This document shows positions 63,680-64,000 of a stretch of 64,000 bases of DNA, in pieces. A model generated the notes under the pieces. It searched no databases. It worked only from the letters and a program-made list of their open reading frames with translations, and was not told the origin of the DNA. Origin of the DNA: Rhodothermales bacterium (GTDB taxonomy: Bacteria > Bacteroidota > Rhodothermia > Rhodothermales > UBA10348); the NCBI GenBank assembly GCA_028284865.1, contig JANQQV010000020.1, forward strand, positions 248,001 to 312,000, in the 5' to 3' direction. Position numbers and translations under genes: made by a program. Within the stretch, counting starts at the first letter, position 1, and each line of letters starts with the position of its first letter.

Positions 63680-63709
63680 AAGGGGCGGTTGGCTCGCCAA
63701 TCGCCCCTT
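63680..63709 (+). terminator. Terminator after the Gfo/Idh/MocA gene
   Basis: A 14-base stem with one G-U pair (63680-63693 with 63696-63709, arm AAGGGGCGGTTGGC), followed by CTCGT. It lies 49 bases after the stop and 82 bases before the apbE start. Confidence 0.75.
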
Positions 63710-63791
63710 CTCGTATCCGGGCCTTCGGTCACATCATTGGCTGGCACCCTCCTTCCTGCTCCCCACCCTCAGTCACATCTTGTCTTGATTC

Positions 63792-64000
63792 ATGGAGACT
63801 GTCCGTCTGGCATTCAAGGCGATGGCAACTCGGTTCGAGTTCATGTTGCTCGGAGACGACCCGGTGCATCTTCGCGCAGCCGCGGAAGAGGCCATGCGCG
63901 AGGTTCAGCGTGTGGAGCGCAATTGCAATTTCTACGCGAAGTCCAGCGAGCTGAGCAGAATCAATCGGGAAGCGGCCCAGTCACCGGTCCGACTGAGCGG
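63792..64000 (+). CDS. apbE: FAD:protein FMN transferase (ApbE family), cut by window end
   Basis: The first 69 codons are visible, from ATG at 63792 (METVRLAFKAMATRFEFMLL). The segment EEAMREVQRVERNCNFYAKS, then SELSRINREA, matches the N-terminus of ApbE, including the SEL.RIN motif. ApbE attaches FMN covalently to flavoproteins such as NqrB/C and RnfG. No signal peptide is visible, so this may be a cytosolic form. The remainder lies beyond the window. Confidence 0.88.
   Translation, partial: METVRLAFKAMATRFEFMLLGDDPVHLRAAAEEAMREVQRVERNCNFYAKSSELSRINREAAQSPVRLS

Overview
The window looks like a chromosomal core region of a moderately GC-rich member of the Bacteroidota/Rhodothermota group, probably Rhodothermales-like. 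The supporting marks are all visible in the sequence. There is a TonB-dependent receptor with a carboxypeptidase-regulatory N-terminus and a DUF4249-like partner. There are two GWxTD-domain proteins, a DUF5686-type protein and a protein with a type IX secretion (T9SS) C-terminal sorting domain. Ribosomal protein S16 carries a very long Ala/Glu tail. Several start regions contain TAnnTTTG-type -7 boxes, and clear Shine-Dalgarno sequences are scarce. The exact genus cannot be read from the window. I see no tRNA, rRNA, CRISPR array, insertion sequence, prophage or pseudogene.

Layout. 1-5.2 kb: sucC (cut by the window edge), an LptF/LptG permease, DUF3467, a CBS-domain cysteine/cystathionine synthase and a hybrid histidine kinase. 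5.4-16.1 kb: lon, two small acidic or hydrophobic unknowns, ppdK, topA, rsgA and two tandem membrane/coiled-coil paralogues. 16.3-24.3 kb: glutaryl-CoA dehydrogenase, then a rightward run tyrA, gcvT, ftsK, purK, purE. 24.3-32.3 kb: a four-gene leftward outer-membrane cluster GWxTD / TonB receptor / DUF4249-like / GWxTD. 32.5-38.5 kb: smpB with an MqnA-like gene, the translation operon ffh-rpsP-rimM-trmD-rplS, and an AhpD-like gene. 38.6-43.9 kb: 5-formyl-THF cyclo-ligase, two PspC genes, an M16 peptidase homologue without its zinc site, adk, and an XRE/ImmA-type regulator behind three palindromes. 43.9-49.4 kb: mutS / gamma-carbonic anhydrase / purD and a two-domain sulfurtransferase. 49.5-56.7 kb: DUF5686, PAP2 phosphatase, recA, cinA, pyrE, pgsA. 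56.9-64 kb: dnaK; a three-gene exported cluster (YceI, peroxiredoxin lipoprotein, FG-GAP/UnbV with T9SS tail); a Tat-exported Gfo/Idh/MocA protein; and the start of apbE.

Most genes are housekeeping: protein quality control (Lon, DnaK, SmpB), ribosome maturation (RsgA, RimM, TrmD), DNA topology, repair and segregation (TopA, RecA, MutS, FtsK), and purine, pyrimidine and amino-acid synthesis. The accessory interest lies in four places: the GWxTD/TonB cluster, the palindrome-rich XRE/adk divergent region, the possible recA operator, and the repeat-expanded S16 tail. Gene starts often abut or overlap the preceding stop, so many leftward genes are probably translationally coupled.
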